DNA of 64,000 nt from Cenococcum geophilum 1.58 (lineage: Eukaryota; Ascomycota; Dothideomycetes; Gloniales; Gloniaceae), in assembly GCA_001692895.1 (NCBI GenBank), contig KV748237.1, positions 496,001-560,000 of the forward strand. The letters are read 5' to 3'. Position 1 is the stretch's first letter. Every line of letters starts with the position of its first letter. Below the pieces are notes generated by a model. The model was not told where the DNA came from and did no database searches. It was given only the letters and a program-made list of their open reading frames with translations. The position numbers and the translations under genes were made by a program. Positions 22,061 to 33,864 of the stretch are shown in pieces.

Positions 22061-25000
22061 CCATCTCCCTCCTCTCTATCTTCGTTTTTAAAGCTTTAAA
22101 ATATCTCTAAGTTATTTACTAAAGGTATAATATCCATCTAATTAATTTAGTTAATATTATTGCTCATTATACCTAAAGCAATTTCTTCTTCTTTAACCGC
22201 TTGTCGTATCCGCACTATTACTGCAATATTATTTCTTAGTAAGATTATACTGTCTCCGTATTCTCGCTGCTTAAAAGAGGGGTTGGTTTATATTACGTTA
22301 GCGAACCCATCTTTATAATAACCGTCCTCTTACTTAGAGTGCACTAGAGCGAATATTTATTCGTTTTATAATATTTACTCCGTCTTTAATGCTAAATATA
22401 TACAACCTATTACTCTTAATAGTCGTCCAGTTCCCTAATTGATTTGTCTTAAGGTTTTATATTTAATCTACTGCTGCGCGGCTAGATAATAAACTGTCTA
22501 TTACTCTTACCAAATTGCGTTATTCTTAGGATGCTAAACAGGAGGCTGCTAATACTTAGTAACGGGCCCTTAAGTCTTACCTTGCGGCGTCTACTTAGTT
22601 AATCCGTCTTAAGAAGGTTTATAAGAAGGTTCGTTCTAAGGAGTAGAAACTTATAGAATAAGGTTTATAGGAACTTAATAATAAAAAAACGGATTTTCTT
22701 CTAATAGAGAAGGAAATAGATCTAAGTAGCTCGGCAACTGCTCTTCTTAGGTCCCCCTTAGGTGACTCATTCTTTAGCGATCCTTTTTTATTAATGCTTC
22801 CTAACCTAATCTCTTTTAATACTCCTATACCTTTCCTATAGCGTTCTTTAAATTCTCTAGTAGCTCCTAGGTAGTCTTAGTATAGCCTATTTACTTAACC
22901 TTGTACCATATTTTATTATTAACGTCCTTATAACTAACGATCTTTAAAACTTGCTATTTATCTTCTTCTTATCCTCTATACGTGTCTGCTTTATAGACCG
23001 GTGGCTTAACATTCCTATATGCTAGCTTTAGCATTACAATGTATTATATAGGGTAGATCTTTATTTTAGCTAGTAGGTTTAACTTAAACGTGACTAATAA
23101 AATCCTTTATGTAATTTTAAAAGGTCCTAGTCTAACATAGTCTAACTTCTTACTTAGTTATTAACTCTTAAAATTTTTATATAGTAGCCATACTTTATCT
23201 CCCTCCTTAAGATCTGGTTCCTTAGATCTCTTAGCATTATAGTACCTTTTTATTCTTTCTTATACCTTTTTTGCTAATTCTATAAGGTCTATATAAAGAT
23301 TTATTAACGTCTTTATCCTTTCTTTAGCTATACTACTCGTCTTCTTTACTTATCTTAATAACAACGATATTCTTAGCTTATATCCATAATTTGCCTTAAA
23401 TAGTAATATGCCTATTCCTTCTTAAGGTGTTGTATTATATATAAACTATATAACTAGTAATAGTAATACCTAATTATTCTATATATAATTAACATAATGC
23501 TTTAGATACTGCTTTAGTGTCTAATTTAATCTTTCTATTTAACCGTCTGTCTACGGATAATATATAGTAGAAGTTACTGCTCTAACTCCTTACTCTGCTA
23601 AGAATACCTCCTAGAATACTGCTATAAATCTTAGATCTTTATCTAATATAATCTTACTTAGTACTCTATATCTTATAAATACTTCTTTAATATAGATTCT
23701 AGCGACATCTTCTACTAAAATTTCTTCCATACAGGCTATAAAGTATCCCCACTTTATAAGCTTATCTACTATTACTAAAATTATATTATAATCTTGTCTG
23801 GTAATAGGATTTCTTAACTTTAGTAACTTAATAATAAAGTCCCATAATATAACCTCCTATAGTCTCTCTGGTATTTTAATAGGTTATAGCCCTCTATATG
23901 GCTTATGCCTTATTAATTTATTTCTTTAGTAATCTAGACACTCCTTTATAACCTTCCTAGCTATTCTTTAGATTTTATTAATAATATACTCCTCCTAGAG
24001 TCTTAACACTAAGCCTATAGCTCTATTATGTCCTTAAGTTAATCCCTTATAAAAGTCCTCCATAAACTACTCTGCTATGCTTCTTAGGATATACCTCAAT
24101 TTTTAATTCTTGTATATATCCGACTATAAATCTTCTAGCTATACTTCTAGAATCCTTTATACCTAAAAGCTTTCTAATATTTTATAAACTCTTTCTAACT
24201 TATTATTTTCCTTAGTCGCTACAATTTTCGGATAATTATATCTAATTAATCCGTCTATATCTTTTCGCAGTAAAGCCCCTAATAGCTTTTTATTATTTTA
24301 TAGTTCAGCTTTACGGCTTAGAGCGTCTACCCGCGTATTATCTGTACCCTTAGTATACTAAATCTTAAAATAGTATTCTATAAGCATCTCTGCCTATCTA
24401 ACCTATTTTTAGTTAAGTTCCTTTATTATTAGGAATCCTGTTAGGTTCTTATAATCCATCTTAACTATAAATAGTTTCTCTATGCCTTATAAGAATGCTC
24501 TCTATTTTTTTAGTGCTGCAATTATACCTAATAACTCTTTATTATAGATGTTATAGTTTAACTCTAGTAGTATTATCTTCCGACTATAGTACGCCACTGG
24601 GTGCCATCTATCTTAATATTTCTGTATAAAGTACGCCCCTAGTATATAGTCTAATATATCTATTTCTATAACTGTTTCTAGTCCTAGTTAATAGATCTTA
24701 AGAGCTAGCTCTTAGGTAAATAACTCTTTAACTTTCTTAAAGAGTTCTTACTATTCCTCTCCCCATACCTATAGTTCTTCTTTCTTTATTAATCGCGTAA
24801 ATGGCTTAATATTCTTTAACTATTGCACTATAAACCTTCTACAGTAATTATAAAACCCTAAGAACAATTTTAACTATATGACGTTCTCTAGTTCCTACCA
24901 ATTTACTATAGCCTTAATCTTCTTTAGATCTATACTAAGTTGGCCTAGTTTAATAATAAATCTAACAAAATCGGTCTTCCTAGTGAAGAACTCGCATTTC

Positions 25001-28000
25001 TTAATTACTACTAGCATCTATTCTTCTTATAGTCTCTTTAAGACCTATTTAACATATTCTCTATATTCTTCCTTACTTATTAAATAGATAATGATATTAT
25101 TAAGGTATACTATAATAAATTCATCTAAGTATTCTTCTAATATATTATTAATACGCTTTTAGAACGTTACTAGTACGTTTATAAGCCCGAATTACATAAC
25201 TAATAGTTTATATAGTCCTTCCTTTAACCTAAAGGCTACCTTTTATTTGTTGCCTTCCTTAATCCTAATCTAATAGTACATTTATCTTAAATCTATCTTT
25301 ATAAAGATTTACACATTGCCTATCCTATCTTAGATTTGCTAATTAAGGGTAAAGAATACCTATCCTTCCTAGTAATGCTATTTAACTATCTATAGTTAAT
25401 ATACAGCCTTAGTTTACTATTTTTCTTTAGTACGAATAGTACTGGATATCCTGCTAATAACTGCAATGGTCTAATGTATCCCTTTTATAGGTTTTCTTAA
25501 ATAAACTCTTTTAGTGCTCTACCTTCTTTTTTAGTAAGCTTATAGATTAGAAAGAACCTTAGACTTATTTCTAGTTCTAATTTTATCTTATAGTCCCATA
25601 CTATATACTCTAACAGCTTCTTACTTTCTAGTAACTATAGTTTTTTGCCGTACTTATGGTATCTCTTTAGTATATAACTTAAGCCTTACTTAGTCTCTTT
25701 ATATATCGCTCTAACTTAGTACTATACCAACTTGGCTTATTATTATATCTTACGGTATTAAGTATCCCTAATATCGACCTAACCTATAACCTAATCGATC
25801 TTTAGATTATATTCCTATAACTAAGGCATTCCTAATACTGCCTTATTATTCCCTAATAGTAATATATTAAAAGATATCTTGATTTGTCTCCCTTTAATAG
25901 TTAACTAAATAGGTCCTATTTTAAGATTAATAATCCCTCCTTTATAGGCTATTAGATCTCCTAAAATTGTTACTAATAGGTAAGATTCCTCCTTTTATCT
26001 ATAAGGTAATCCCATTCTTTTAACTGCTACTAGTAAGATATAGTTCCTTATTGCTCTACTATCTATTAATGCCTTAAACTATTAATCTTGCCATTTAACT
26101 TATAAATTTAGGTGTTGTCCTTGAATTCCTTTAAGGGTCTAAGGCTCTACTACTAGCTCCCTTTAGTTCTATAGGCCTCTACTTTTCCTAACTATTAGCT
26201 GCTTAATCCCGTTGTACTTAGCTTATTCTTTAGCTAATGCTTAGTTCGCTTCTTATCTTTAATATACTATAGACACATATTTTCTAGGCATTCCCATCAC
26301 TATTATCTGTCTAAGTATTCTTCCGTAAGGAATCTTCCTAGTTAAAGTATTAAATTTCCTTCCTCTTGGACTTCTGCTGGATGCCATCTATATATATATT
26401 TAGCATTCCTATATTATTGCTTGTCCGTTATCTAATATATCCTTAAAAGGTATTTCCAATTCTTCTCTTTTAGATTTTTATATATCTTGTATATATCGTC
26501 CACGTACGCAATCTACGATAACGTGTAGTATACTAGGTGCTTTAGGTTAACTCTTAGCTCGTCTTCGCTCTTAAGTTTAAACCTCTATTATATTAATCTG
26601 AACGTTATAACTTTATTCGCAGGTACTAAGATACGCTTTTTGCTTCTTTAGTCCTTTAAACGCTCCTCTAGATCCCTTAACGTTATAATTAAGGCTCCTT
26701 TAATATAATTTATGGCCTTTTTTATAATTGGGTGGTTCTAGATAACTTTTTTATCCAACCACATATAGAAATCTTCCCACTTATTGTTATGCCTTTGCCT
26801 ATACTACTTTTAGTATAGCTGCTAGAGTATATACGGCTTATCTATAAGGAAGTATCTTCTTATTACTATATCGTAACAGCCCTTAGTGTGTCGTTTTTTA
26901 AACCTAGTAGGAATTCCTAAATCCTCTTTATTTTCCAGTTTGGTAAGCCACTTAGCTCTTAGTATACCTATTCTTAGCCTATTAGTAATTCTTTGTACTA
27001 GCGCTCTGTCCTTTATACGTCCTAATATGCTAGATCTCTTATCTAGTTTTTATTCTTACCATGCGATAATTTTTACTCTGAATTCTTCTATGGTTTCCTT
27101 TAGTTTACGTCTTACTAACAAATCCTTAAAGTTTTCTTGCTTCTTAATCTTAGTATTAACTCTTTAATCTTTAGTCTAAACGCTATATTCTACTAGTAAG
27201 TCCTCTAGGTCTATATGTCTGTCTCCTAATCTAATTACTATTTATGCTGCAGATTTTCTAATCTATAAAGAAGCTCCTTACCTCTTGCCTATAGGTGTCC
27301 TAATTTATACTCCGAATTCTTAATCCCTTAGATTTATTAATCCTAAGCTTGCTTTTAACTTAAGCTTAGCTCCAGCCTTAGTCTAACTAGGCTTACTTAG
27401 TGTTCTTATCTCGTTTTAAAAGTCTTAAATCTCACTTATCTTATCTTAAGAATCTTATACCTATGGGAATCTCTATCCCGAGCTCATTTATATATTCTTA
27501 AACTAAGCTACTACTCTACTCTATCGGTTTTCGTCTGTTATAGGTCCTTAAGCTTACCTTATCTTATCTTAAGAATCTTAAGCCTTTGGCCTTTTACCTT
27601 TATTAAGTGCCGAAGTGGTTTACTATCCTACTTCTCTTACGTCTTATAAAGCGATAGACATCGTGTCTAGTGGGGTCTTAATCCCTACTAATGTTCCCTA
27701 TTCTATAGTGGAATTATCCTCTACCTCTAGTATAATATCTCTAATGGCTACGTGTTTCCAGTAAACCGCTCTTATTACCTTATCGTTACGAAATATTTCG
27801 CCTATGTTGAATTTATCGTCCTTAATGTCCGATCTGTGAACTGGTTTATTAGTTTCTCTGCATCCTATAGGTGCTGGCTCCTATAGCCAATAGCTTACGC
27901 TATACTTAGCGTCTTTATAAATTCGGTATGTATTATTATAATAAAATGCAAAACTTCTAATTAAACATTCTTTTGTTCCTCGTAGTATACTATTATCCCT

Positions 28001-29157
28001 TTATACGTATATGTCTTCTGCCGTTAGCCTTATTCCCTTTATTATATAGTACCTCTAACCATCTTTATAATCCCTCGCGAAGTGACCTTATTTTCCGCAA
28101 TTTATATAAGCTCTTTCCCTAAACTATTACTTTTACTATAGAGTCTACCTAAACGTCTTCTGCTACTAAGATCCTTAGTTTAGCCTTTGCTCCTTAGTCC
28201 TATAATTACTAGATCCTTAACCTCTAGGTTTTTATAGTTTCTTACTCTATCTCTTATAGGCTTCTTTAGTACCACTTAGGTCNATTAGCTCTGCGCTATA
28301 CNATANTTTNTAACTTAGCTTTNGTTANTNNNTACNNTACGNCTTATATAACTATAGAACTCTATCCTAGCCTCTCTTAGCCTATTCCCTTTAGTAAATC
28401 CAATTATTAATCTTAATCGCTTAATCTATTAGTTCCCTTAGGGTGTCCGTATCTTTTATTAGGATAATTACGTCCTGGACTTTAGCCTTAAGTCCCTATT
28501 TATACTATGCTATAAGCGCCCTATTATTCCACTTAACTTATATCGCTAATGTTTGGAACTACATTATATACTTAATTGCTAAGGTTTATTACATAATGTC
28601 TTAGAGTTTTCTTTCCGCCGTAGTTACTGCCTCTAGGTCTCTAAACATTTGTATAAGTTACTCTATAAATCTATTCTAGCTTAAGAACATAAACCGTACC
28701 TCTTAGTTCGTAGTCATTATTCCGTTTACTTAGATTTCTATAAGGTAAGGCTTAAACCACTTAAGTGCTCTTCCTATTAAGAACAATCCTGCATATACTA
28801 TTTGATCCATAGGTATTGCTAGCTTAGCTCCCTCTTACGCTACCTTAAAGTGTATTTACGTAAGGAATCCTTTAAGCTTTAATCTCTCTCCTAAGTATCT
28901 TTTGATTAATAGTAACTTAACCTTTACTACGCCTATCCCGTTAATCCTGTTTTCCAATATTACATTATTTTCTGTTAACTAGTCAACTATCTCTTATAGC
29001 TATCCGACCGTTATAGGTTGCTATAAGTTAGTGTCTGCTATACTAGTGTCGTTACCTAACCTTAATGTAGTTGCTGCCGTCGATAGCGTTATAGTGGCTA
29101 CTTTTAGTGGTATGTTGTTCGACTTCTTATATTAATACTGTAACTAGGTAGTGATTG

Positions 29158-29584
29158 TGTAACGGAACCTTGTAGCAGGAACTACGGTGGGTCCTGTTAT
29201 TAGGCTAGGTGTGTAGGAAATGCAAGTATAAAAGTCAACAACGTAATAATAACTGGTAGAGTGGTTGCCTAATAGATTAACTCTAATTATATTCTAAGAA
29301 TCACTATAAGGAAGGAACTATCTAGGTAGGGACTAAGGGTCCTTAAATACACAACCGTACTCCTATAAAATCCTTCTTGTACGTAATATACGTGTACTCT
29401 ATCTGCTCTGTTACGGATTATATAGATCCTATAAATTATATAGATTACCCTACGTGACCTTAGTTACTATTCCTCATTACATAGTTCTATTGGCTCCATC
29501 CTGGACCGTGCCTAAATTAACTAACTAGCTTCTTCTGTCTCTTCTCTAAGTAGTTATAACATTGTACTTAAAGCGTCCGTAACA
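29158..29584 (-). repeat. 5' LTR of gypsy I copy B
   Basis: 427 bp, TGTAACGGAACC...CGTCCGTAACA, the best-preserved LTR of this family in the window. Confidence 0.92.
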
Positions 29585-30115
29585 CCTAGATGCTCTTATT
29601 CTTTTAGGCGCTTAATACGGCTGTAATTAACGCCTATATTATTAGTAAGAATATCTTCCGGACATTAAGCAAGCCATTCCTTTATACCCACCGCCGCTTC
29701 TATATATAATTAGTATAGAACCTTATTATTATAGGCAGTTAGAAGATAGGGTTAACTAAATAAGATACTAAGCGTCGTCTTTATTTAGTCTTACAAAAGC
29801 CTAGGCAATATTAACCTGGTACTAGGCCTGGTTATTAAAATATCGGAACAAATTAAAGAAGTACCTACGTTACTGCCAAAACCCCACTACCTATAATTTA
29901 ACAGTGTATGCAAATTCACCGCTCTATTAAAGGTTTTACAAAGAAGCAAGGCTATAAGGGCTTACTAAGATGCTAGATATATAGATGGAAGGAGGCTAGG
30001 AAGCTTGTGATATAAATACGGCAAACAGTATACGAATGCGAGGTTTATAGGCTTCCTCTATACCTTTAGTGCTTTAATAGCTTTTATTTAGTAGGCGACA
30101 ACTAGGTAACTATTT
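29585..30115 (+). pseudogene. piggyBac-like transposase relic, C-terminal part
   Basis: Continues the frame interrupted at 21633: MLLFFWALNTAVINAYIISK matches the block after the third aspartate in fungal piggyBac transposases (W-x-LFFW-LD-A-INAYI). Near the end (about 29950-30110) the sequence YRWKEARKL, RQTVYECEVYRLPLY and FNSFYLVGDN matches the Cys-rich C-terminal module. Most of its expected zinc-binding cysteines now read Tyr (TGC/TGT to TAC/TAT), another RIP signature. Confidence 0.78.
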
Positions 30116-30169
30116 TTAATCCTCTACTTCCTTATACCTCTAATATTGAGACCCTAAAGCTAATTAAGC

Positions 30170-30370
30170 CTTTACGGCAGTAACTTTCTTAGCCTCCTTT
30201 AAGCCCTCCTCTACTGCCTTTAATCGATCCTCCACACTAAATAATCGCTGATTAAACCATTTAACTACCTATAGCACCTTACGCATCTCATTTGACGTAT
30301 ATAATACGTCCTCTATTATAACCTTAAGCTAATCCTCTACTGGTTTATTCTTATTAATGTTAGGAACGCG
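30170..30370 (-). pseudogene. Coiled-coil-like open segment antisense to the piggyBac 3' flank
   Basis: On the minus strand this reads with few stops as a heptad-like, charged sequence: DVLYTSNEMRKVL, VVKWFNQRLFSVEDRLK, AVEEGLKEAKKVTAVKA. It may be the end of a second gene in the transposon or an older gene fragment. I do not recognise the family. Confidence 0.4.
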
Positions 30371-31010
30371 TATAAAGCGTATAAGTGGTAGAAGTTTAGG
30401 GGAAGACTCTAATGGAGGATTTTCCTATATAATCAGCAGCTAGTTAATGGAAGAATGGCAAGAACATACGACTGTGACGTCATGCATCATGACTTTTTAC
30501 TTAACTTCCTCAAATAAAATCTGTGGTCGGTATTTTTGGGGTTGCCTTTTGCAGTATTTCGTTGGCATTATGATGTTAAGGTATTTTGGTGGGGCTTGCT
30601 AATAAAATTGCGCTAGCTGGGGTGCCTGCAGCATGCTAACCCAAGCAAAAGCGCCAAAAGCGCCCAATACGAAAAGTGACTTTTGCCACACGAAGGGATG
30701 CTGCCTTCGAGCCTCCGTTCCATATTCCATCTGAAGCTCTCGTATACGCGCCAAAGTAACAACTTTTCATGACATGGCGACTCCACACACCCCAACTGCA
30801 ATACTGTTGTCGCATTTGCAAGCTTTATATAATGTTATTATTTTAACCTTTGTAATCGCGATGAGCTTGTTTCGTCGCGGCGGTCGCGGGCGTCGCTGTA
30901 GCTCTACTACGGCTTCTACGGGAGGTGGGCGAAGGAAAGCATTAATCGCAGGGAGGGCGTTAGCCGAGGAGGAGACTCTATTACTACACCAAAGTAGGGA
31001 TTCACGATAG
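30371..31010. other. Right end of AT-rich block into the second GC-normal island; weak frame only
   Basis: No gene is supported. A plus-strand frame at 30862-31010 encodes a 49-residue basic peptide (MSLFRRGGRGRRCSSTT..., ending HQSRDSR) with normal composition, but no family is recognised. TGACGTCATGCATCATGAC at 30475-30493 contains a palindromic CRE-like TGACGTCA. Confidence 0.35.
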
Positions 31011-32032
31011 AGGCTTGGTGGCAGAGGGCCTCACTCGAATCGCTCACCGACGTCAATCACGCATTATGCGAAGCCAAATCTTGAGCCTCATATGGAAGTT
31101 TACCGAACGATCGACTCAATTACAGATTCAAATGAGCCACGGTAGTAGCCGCCACTAATTACAAAACGGGTGACACTAAAATACGCACAGATTGAACAAA
31201 TATGATATGGAGCCGATTTGCAACCGAACGTACCCTAAGCCACCCCAGTCTATTGTAAGCTACTTGCTCTCGTCAAAACAGGCCATATCCTCAGACTGGA
31301 GAAAGTCCTAATTTCGTACGAAATTCCGGCATTACCAGATTCCTCTCCACCACTGACGTATTTGCAATGTTGGGAGTAACAGCTGGCCATATCGTGAAGT
31401 CTTGGGATTGTTCGGTTGCAAAACCGTTAGATTGAATATGAACTGAAAGTCCGGCACAAAGAAAGCGTTCCTTCCCGATTTAACACGCGTCTGTGGCTCT
31501 ACGGGTTGCACGGACGTGTGCAAATATGAAGCCTCCATATTGAACTGGAATCTGTAACAGGAGCTTCGAGCTCCATATTGAAATGATGCCAAGAGCTCCA
31601 TTTCAGAAGCTGTGTACGGTAAAGCTGCCAATATTTTAGCGTGCTATTCTAGCATTTTGCGAGCGGTGAGAGGAACATTAAATTTTTGAGGCTGTGCGGA
31701 CAAATTCACTCTGAACAACCGAACGACCCCTGTACCAGTGGACGAAAGGGTGCAGTAAGGGTGATGATGTGCACGTTGTGCATTCTGGCTGCTGCATTGG
31801 CCCGGCTGCAAGGAAGAGTACGTCAGCATAGTTTTCGGCAAGCCTGGGCTTAAGACCCAATTACCTCGCTGTAACCTGAGCAACATTCCTGACGGCACTA
31901 GCTTGTGTCTGCAAGGCTTGGATCTGTTGTAGGTGGGTTCTGTGAGGGGACTTTGTAGACAGGGGGCTATAAGGCACGATTGTAGGAACAGGACAGATTG
32001 TGGAGGAGACGAATCCTCTGGGATCGGAGAGA
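31011..32032. repeat. Cluster of hAT-like MITE termini and short repeats, no gene
   Basis: The GTTCGGTTGCAA motif or its inverse recurs at about 31208-31225, 31402-31420 and 31705-31725. ACCGAACGATCGAC, a diverged form, is at 31102-31115. The pair at 31402 and 31725 would bound a ~324-bp element, but an 8-bp duplication is not evident. Three CTCCATATTGAA-like repeats lie at 31530-31605. Open frames here are short and unrecognised. Confidence 0.45.
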
Positions 32033-32095
32033 CTATATACTAGGGGCACGTGCCTCAAACACGTGACCGACGACTGTCCGGGGTTGTCCTGAGTG
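32033..32095 (+). repeat. CACGTG-containing repeat, copy 2
   Basis: Same sequence as 8465-8542 in the same orientation: CTATATACTA, GGGGCACGTGCC (containing the palindrome GGCACGTGCC), ACACGTGACCGACG, TGTCCGGGGTTGTCCTGAG. Confidence 0.75.
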
Positions 32096-32334
32096 CAGGT
32101 GACCGCGGAGGATTGCGCGAAAAGAGATTTCTCCTTCCTTTTTGGGAAAAGCGCGGTTTTGGTGCCAAGACCCCACCAAAAATCAACTCAGTCAACTTAA
32201 TTGAAGCTTTTAACACTAATATATCATCTATATAGCCTCCAAATCATAGTGTTCCATCGTTTAACATTCACGTAATTTACCTCGTTCTATCGCACCTTAT
32301 ATTCTACATATCTTTTACGCTTTTTAAGCCCAAA
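32096..32334. other. Left flank of the Tc1/mariner relic
   Basis: No gene is seen. It probably contains the transposon's 5' end, but a terminal inverted repeat could not be paired, since the right end of the element is not identified. Confidence 0.4.
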
Positions 32335-32645
32335 ATACCTTACTACGGCCTTGTAACGAGAGCGCAGGCTATAGTAATAAGGGCTTTAGGTACTCCTCTA
32401 AAAGCGATCACTTAAGTTACTAGAATTAGCGCTAAGCACATCGGCAATCTACTAAAAAGGGCAGTAGAGAATGGCTAGCGTGCAGATTGGGTTCTCCTTA
32501 ATAACCACCTTAAGGATAAGCCCTGCATAGGGTGTAAGAAAAAGATTACTCTTAATCTTAAGCAAAAAGTCATTAACGCCGTTATATGCGATCGTTACGG
32601 ACGTAAAAAACGTACTAAAAGGATTGCTCGCGAAACAGGCCTCTC

Positions 32646-32789
32646 TATCCCTTAACCCGCTGAAATTCGTCCATTCGTTATCGATAAGAATTGGCCAATT
32701 AGATCAACGTAATCGACTATACACGTTGTTTGGATTCGTGTGTTTTGCACGGACCACATACTCCATAGACGCCAGCGGGTTAAGGGATA
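32646..32789. mobile_element. MITE, TATCCCTTAA family, copy in transposase gene
   Basis: 17-bp perfect terminal inverted repeats, TATCCCTTAACCCGCTG and CAGCGGGTTAAGGGATA, bounded by TA. Removing it with one TA restores the transposase frame (GLS to KYGYY region). It is an inverted relative of the 18525-18670 copy. Its base composition is less decayed than the host gene's. Confidence 0.85.
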
Positions 32790-33067
32790 TTATCCGTTTA
32801 AATTATACTTAAAAATACGGCTACTATAAAATAAAGCTAATAAGGAAGCCTAGATTAACCGCAGCTATAAAGAACAAATAATATAAGTTTATATTAGCCT
32901 ATTATTATTAAACCTTAGAAGATTAGAAGGCTATAATTTGGTTAAATAAGACAAGTATCGTTTTAGGCTACTATTAAGGGGCTTATTAGGTATAGCGACG
33001 TCCTTATAAGGCTTATATACGCAGCTATATACAAAAATAATAAAAGGGGTACTCTAAGTTTATATTT

Positions 33068-33273
33068 TGTTACGGCCCTAATGCGTAACTTGGATAGGGG
33101 GCTTAGTCAGGGTTCGGCTAAAGGCTTGGCTCCCCCTTGTATATAGACGTGTCCTCACCGCCATCTTCTTCTTCTCCTTATCTTAATATCCGGGTCTATA
33201 GACATTCTAATTGTATAGGCTTGCATACGTTCTAAACGGCGCTCGTGCCTCGATTGACTAAGTCGCTGTGACA
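33068..33273 (+). repeat. Solo LTR of an unrelated LTR family (family V)
   Basis: 206 bp, TGTTACGGCCCT...GTCGCTGTGACA, with TG...CA ends. It is flanked by TATTT (33063-33067) and TTTTT (33274-33278), an imperfect 5-bp duplication. The transposase frame continues across once it is removed. No internal region of this family is in the window. Confidence 0.78.
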
Positions 33274-33484
33274 TTTTTTAGGATTGCTTTATATATAACT
33301 TTAAAGGCCCTTACTATATTAAGAAGCCTTAGATAAAAAAGGAATTAAATAAATTAAAATTAATTATTAAAATCTAGAATTAAGCTCTAGAGCTAGAGGT
33401 ATATAAGGCTTAGAAAAAAATAATAAGATACTAAAAGAAGAGTATATAAACTATATTATAATAGGTATATAAGCGGAGCACCTA

Positions 33485-33677
33485 TATTATAGAATAGGGG
33501 TAGTAGCTATAGAGCGTATGTATTTAAGGAGTCTGTAAGACGTTACGCGATTAATTATAAGGGTCGAGGGCGTAAGGAGGTAATATACCTACGCGTAGCT
33601 AATATAAGCTATACGCGAGGTATACGCGAGAGTACGGGGCTCTCCTATAGAGGCCCCTACGGTAGGGTTCCGTAATA
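33485..33677 (-). repeat. 3' LTR of gypsy II
   Basis: 193 bp. It differs from the 5' LTR by many transitions and by 15 extra bases at about 33560-33575 that the copy at 7991-8183 also has. Confidence 0.9.
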
Positions 33678-33841
33678 CTACTCCCCCTCCTATAAAGGCG
33701 GAGCTCTGGCGATGCTGTGGTTACTATATATATATAAAAGGGATACTTAAGGTATAAAAAAGAAGAAAGGGGGGTATTACTAAAGGTTTAAAACAATATT
33801 ATATAATAAGGCTTAGTATCTAAGAATCCAACTAATTAGAT

Positions 33842-33864
33842 AACTTTAACCGCTGGTTAAAGTT
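33842..33864. repeat. Palindromic hairpin A in gypsy II 3' region
   Basis: Perfect 10-bp arms, AACTTTAACC and GGTTAAAGTT, with loop GCT. The same hairpin with loop GCC occurs at 56790-56812 in gypsy IV, within a longer shared CTAATTAGAT context. Confidence 0.85.

Larger units (their letters stand above)
21634..29584 (-). mobile_element. Ty3/gypsy family I copy B, complete but RIP-degenerate (7,951 bp)
   Basis: A full-length element with two 427-bp LTRs (21634-22060 and 29158-29584) and a perfect 5-bp target-site duplication CCTAG at 21629-21633 and 29585-29589. Coding strand is minus: gag about 28480-29000; RT about 25000-25220, with the YLDD box as YLNN near 25095-25115; then RNase H and integrase towards 22990. 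The 22061-22980 stretch is the 3' part. All long frames are destroyed by stops. A cluster of single ambiguous bases lies at 28283-28345. It inserted into a piggyBac transposase gene. Confidence 0.93.
32335..33484 (+). pseudogene. Tc1/mariner-superfamily (DDE_3) transposase relic, split three ways
   Basis: The plus-strand frame runs from a likely former ATG (now ATA, 32335): RAQAIVIRALGTPLKAI, ISAKHIGNLLKRAVENG, ADWVLLNNHL, then KRTKRIARETGLS. It is interrupted by the MITE at 32646-32789. It continues KYGYYKIK, then the IWSDETS catalytic block as IWLNKTS (first Asp now Asn, 32945-32947), then KGYSKFIF. It is interrupted by a solo LTR (33068-33273) and resumes as DCFIYNFKGPYYIKKP. Gypsy II then breaks it at 33484. 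I could not identify the C-terminal third beyond 45685. The element is dead and RIPed. Confidence 0.78.

Noticed and set aside
31332-32235. Short frames (60-99 codons) in the second GC island
   Set aside because: They overlap the MITE-like repeats, run on both strands and show no domain; unsupported.
32624-32812. 62-codon frame on the plus strand
   Set aside because: It lies across the MITE and its junctions with the transposase relic.
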